Positions 5,703 to 7,224 of a stretch of DNA of 7,224 bases are shown one piece after another (the stretch's first letter is position 1; each line of letters starts with the position of its first letter). This DNA comes from Candidatus Aminicenantota bacterium. GTDB taxonomy: Bacteria; Acidobacteriota; Aminicenantia; Aminicenantales; Saccharicenantaceae. Under the pieces are notes generated by a model. It worked only from the letters and a program-made list of their open reading frames with translations, was not told where the DNA came from and did not search any database. A program made the position numbers and the translations under genes. The stretch is from NCBI GenBank assembly GCA_011048485.1, contig DSDX01000037.1, positions 1 through 7,224 on the forward strand, written 5' to 3'.

Positions 5703-7224
5703 TCAGGGGGTCTTGCCGACCTCGATGACCAGCCTCTGGCCGATGGCGATGATGTCGGAGGAGAGATTGTTGGCGGACTTGATCCTGTCCACGGTCGTCC
5801 CGTAGGCCTTGGCGATCTGAAAGAGGTTGTCCCCGTTCCTGACCGTGTAGGTAATCGTTTCGCCGGGCTTGGCGGCCGGAGCGGCCGAGACCGGGGGCGC
5901 CGAAGCCCCGCCCCGGGAGGGGAGGCGCAGGACCTGGCCGATGCGGATGAGATTGCTGCGCAGGTTGTTGAGGCGCTTGATGGTGTTGACCGAGGTCCGG
6001 TAGCGCCTGGCGATGGCGCCCAGGGTGTCGCCCCGGCGCACGGTGTAGCGGTCCGTGACCACGTCGGGCGGGATGTACTGCGGCAGCGTGACGATCGAGG
6101 CCAGGCACCTCTCGCCGTAGCCGGACGGCACGCGCAGGTCGTAGGCGTAGTTGGGCGTCGAGTCGTGCCGGAGCTCGGAGTTGAGGTTGACGAGGACCGC
6201 CGTCTCGATCCCCAGGTTCTGGGACAGCGTGGCCAACTTGACGGCCGCGTTGATCCGGATGGTCTCGAAGGCGATGGGCGGGTCGGGCTCCGGAAGCTCG
6301 AAGCCGTACTTCGCCGGGTCGCCGACGATCAGCAGGGTGGCGATGAACCGCGGCACGTGCCGTGCCGTCTCGAAAGGCAGGTTGGCGAAGATGTCCCAGA
6401 AGCTGTCGAAATAATCGACTTTCTGGGCCCGGATGACCCTCTGAACGGCCGCCTCGCCGCAGTTGTAGGCGGCGATGGCCGTCGTCCAGTCGCCGAACAT
6501 ATCGTGGAGCTCGATCATGTACTGAAGGGCCGCCCGGGTCGCCTTGACGGGGTCCATGCGCTCGTCGACGTACTTGTCCTGCTTCAGGCCGTAGCGGTAG
6601 CCCGTCGAGCGGATGAACTGCCACATGCCCAGGGCCCGGGCGCGGGACAGGGCCCGCGGCTTGAAAGCGCTCTCGATCAACGGTATCCAGGCCAGCTGCT
6701 CGGGCATGCTCTCGCGGCGAAGCTCCTCGAGGATCATGTCCCGGTATTGGCCCGACCGCTTGTAGGCGTCCTCGAAGGCCTTCCGCTCCGCGGCCTGGAA
6801 CGACTTGATCTCGCGCAGGACCCATTGGTTCTCGACCAGGGGGATCGAGCCGTTGACCGAGGAGGCGGGAGCCGTCCGGGTGGCCGAGATCTTCTGGATG
6901 CTCCGGGCGATGAGCAGGCGCAGGTCCTGCTTTTCCTGGAGCAGGGGGGATTCGGCCGGAAGGGACATCCTCAGCAACGCCCCGTAGGCCTCGTCGAGCT
7001 TCGTCAGGGCCCCTTCCAGGTCCTCTCTCTCGAAGGCCGTCTGGGCCTCTTCGTAGGCGGCGAAGGCGTCTTCCAGGAGCGTAGCGGCGTCCTTCTCGGG
7101 CGGGACTGCCTGGGCCTCCTCGATCGTGAGCGCCGGGGGCTCCTCGCCGACCGCTTCGGCCGCTTCCTCGACAACGGTCGCGGCAGCCGGATCGACCGTC
7201 TCCGGCGCGTCGGCGGCGAGGGCC
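5703..7224 (-). CDS. MltD-like membrane-bound lytic murein transglycosylase with two LysM domains (N-terminus beyond window)
   Basis: This enzyme cleaves the MurNAc-GlcNAc bond of peptidoglycan to form 1,6-anhydroMurNAc ends. 506 residues are visible and no stop occurs up to the window edge, so the start and any lipoprotein signal lie outside; a TTG at 6977 gives an apparent shorter frame but is internal. In order there is an Ala/Glu/Pro-rich stretch (about 7090-7223), a TPR-like helical segment (about 6980-7080), and the SLT domain (about 6400-6790) with catalytic Glu in LIESAF (6672-6674), GMWQF and AYNCGE. After a further alpha-helical part come two LysM domains (about 5921-6046 and 5715-5857) joined by a Pro/Ala linker. 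E. coli MltD has the same SLT-LysM-LysM plan, and the STGYRYGLKQ stretch is close to it. The family AYNxGxG motif has Ala as its last residue. Confidence 0.92.
   Translation of the reverse strand, partial: ALAADAPETVDPAAATVVEEAAEAVGEEPPALTIEEAQAVPPEKDAATLLEDAFAAYEEAQTAFEREDLEGALTKLDEAYGALLRMSLPAESPLLQEKQDLRLLIARSIQKISATRTAPASSVNGSIPLVENQWVLREIKSFQAAERKAFEDAYKRSGQYRDMILEELRRESMPEQLAWIPLIESAFKPRALSRARALGMWQFIRSTGYRYGLKQDKYVDERMDPVKATRAALQYMIELHDMFGDWTTAIAAYNCGEAAVQRVIRAQKVDYFDSFWDIFANLPFETARHVPRFIATLLIVGDPAKYGFELPEPDPPIAFETIRINAAVKLATLSQNLGIETAVLVNLNSELRHDSTPNYAYDLRVPSGYGERCLASIVTLPQYIPPDVVTDRYTVRRGDTLGAIARRYRTSVNTIKRLNNLRSNLIRIGQVLRLPSRGGASAPPVSAAPAAKPGETITYTVRNGDNLFQIAKAYGTTVDRIKSANNLSSDIIAIGQRLVIEVGKTP

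Noticed and set aside
4477..6825. A 782-codon open frame on the minus strand, antisense to the epimerase and overlapping the transglycosylase in another frame
   Set aside because: Both overlapping frames encode well-conserved enzymes, while this frame is a low-complexity Arg/Gly/Pro/Asp/Leu-rich product with no recognisable domain, as expected from shadow frames in G+C-rich DNA.

Overview
This is a G+C-rich bacterial window with two parts. Positions 1-3231 (+ strand) carry the conserved end of the ribosomal/RNA polymerase alpha operon: infA (5' end missing), rpmJ, rpsM, rpsK, rpsD, rpoA and rplQ. Gaps are 12-42 nt and most genes have clear Shine-Dalgarno sequences. rpoA and rplQ overlap by 4 nt (ATGA). 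Both L36 and S4 are the zinc-binding (cysteine-containing) forms. Having rpsD between rpsK and rpoA argues against a typical Bacillus-like Firmicute, where rpsD lies elsewhere.

Positions 3232-3446 are a non-coding gap where the operon meets a gene on the opposite strand. I find no convincing intrinsic terminator there.

Positions 3447-7224 hold three genes that all point to peptidoglycan turnover. The first (minus strand) is an exported NlpC/P60 cysteine peptidase with two N-terminal SH3-like regions, resembling YkfC, the gamma-D-glutamyl-diamino-acid endopeptidase. The second is a divergently transcribed enolase-superfamily dipeptide epimerase resembling YkfB, which epimerises L-Ala-D/L-Glu; unusually, its N-terminus looks like a Tat-type signal. 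The third (minus strand, convergent with the epimerase, 14 nt apart) is an MltD-like lytic transglycosylase with two C-terminal LysM domains. Its reading frame stays open to the right edge, so its true N-terminus is outside the window.

A coherent reading, which is inference, is that the transglycosylase cuts glycan strands, the NlpC/P60 enzyme cuts stem peptides to release L-Ala-D-Glu, and the epimerase converts this to L-Ala-L-Glu for use as a nutrient. The MltD-type enzyme and the exported proteins suggest a Gram-negative (diderm) bacterium. The phylum cannot be fixed from the sequence alone; an Acidobacteriota/Aminicenantes-like or similar deep lineage is only a guess. I see no mobile elements, CRISPR arrays, tRNAs or rRNAs. 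The window is mostly ordinary, with the peptidoglycan salvage cluster the most interesting part.
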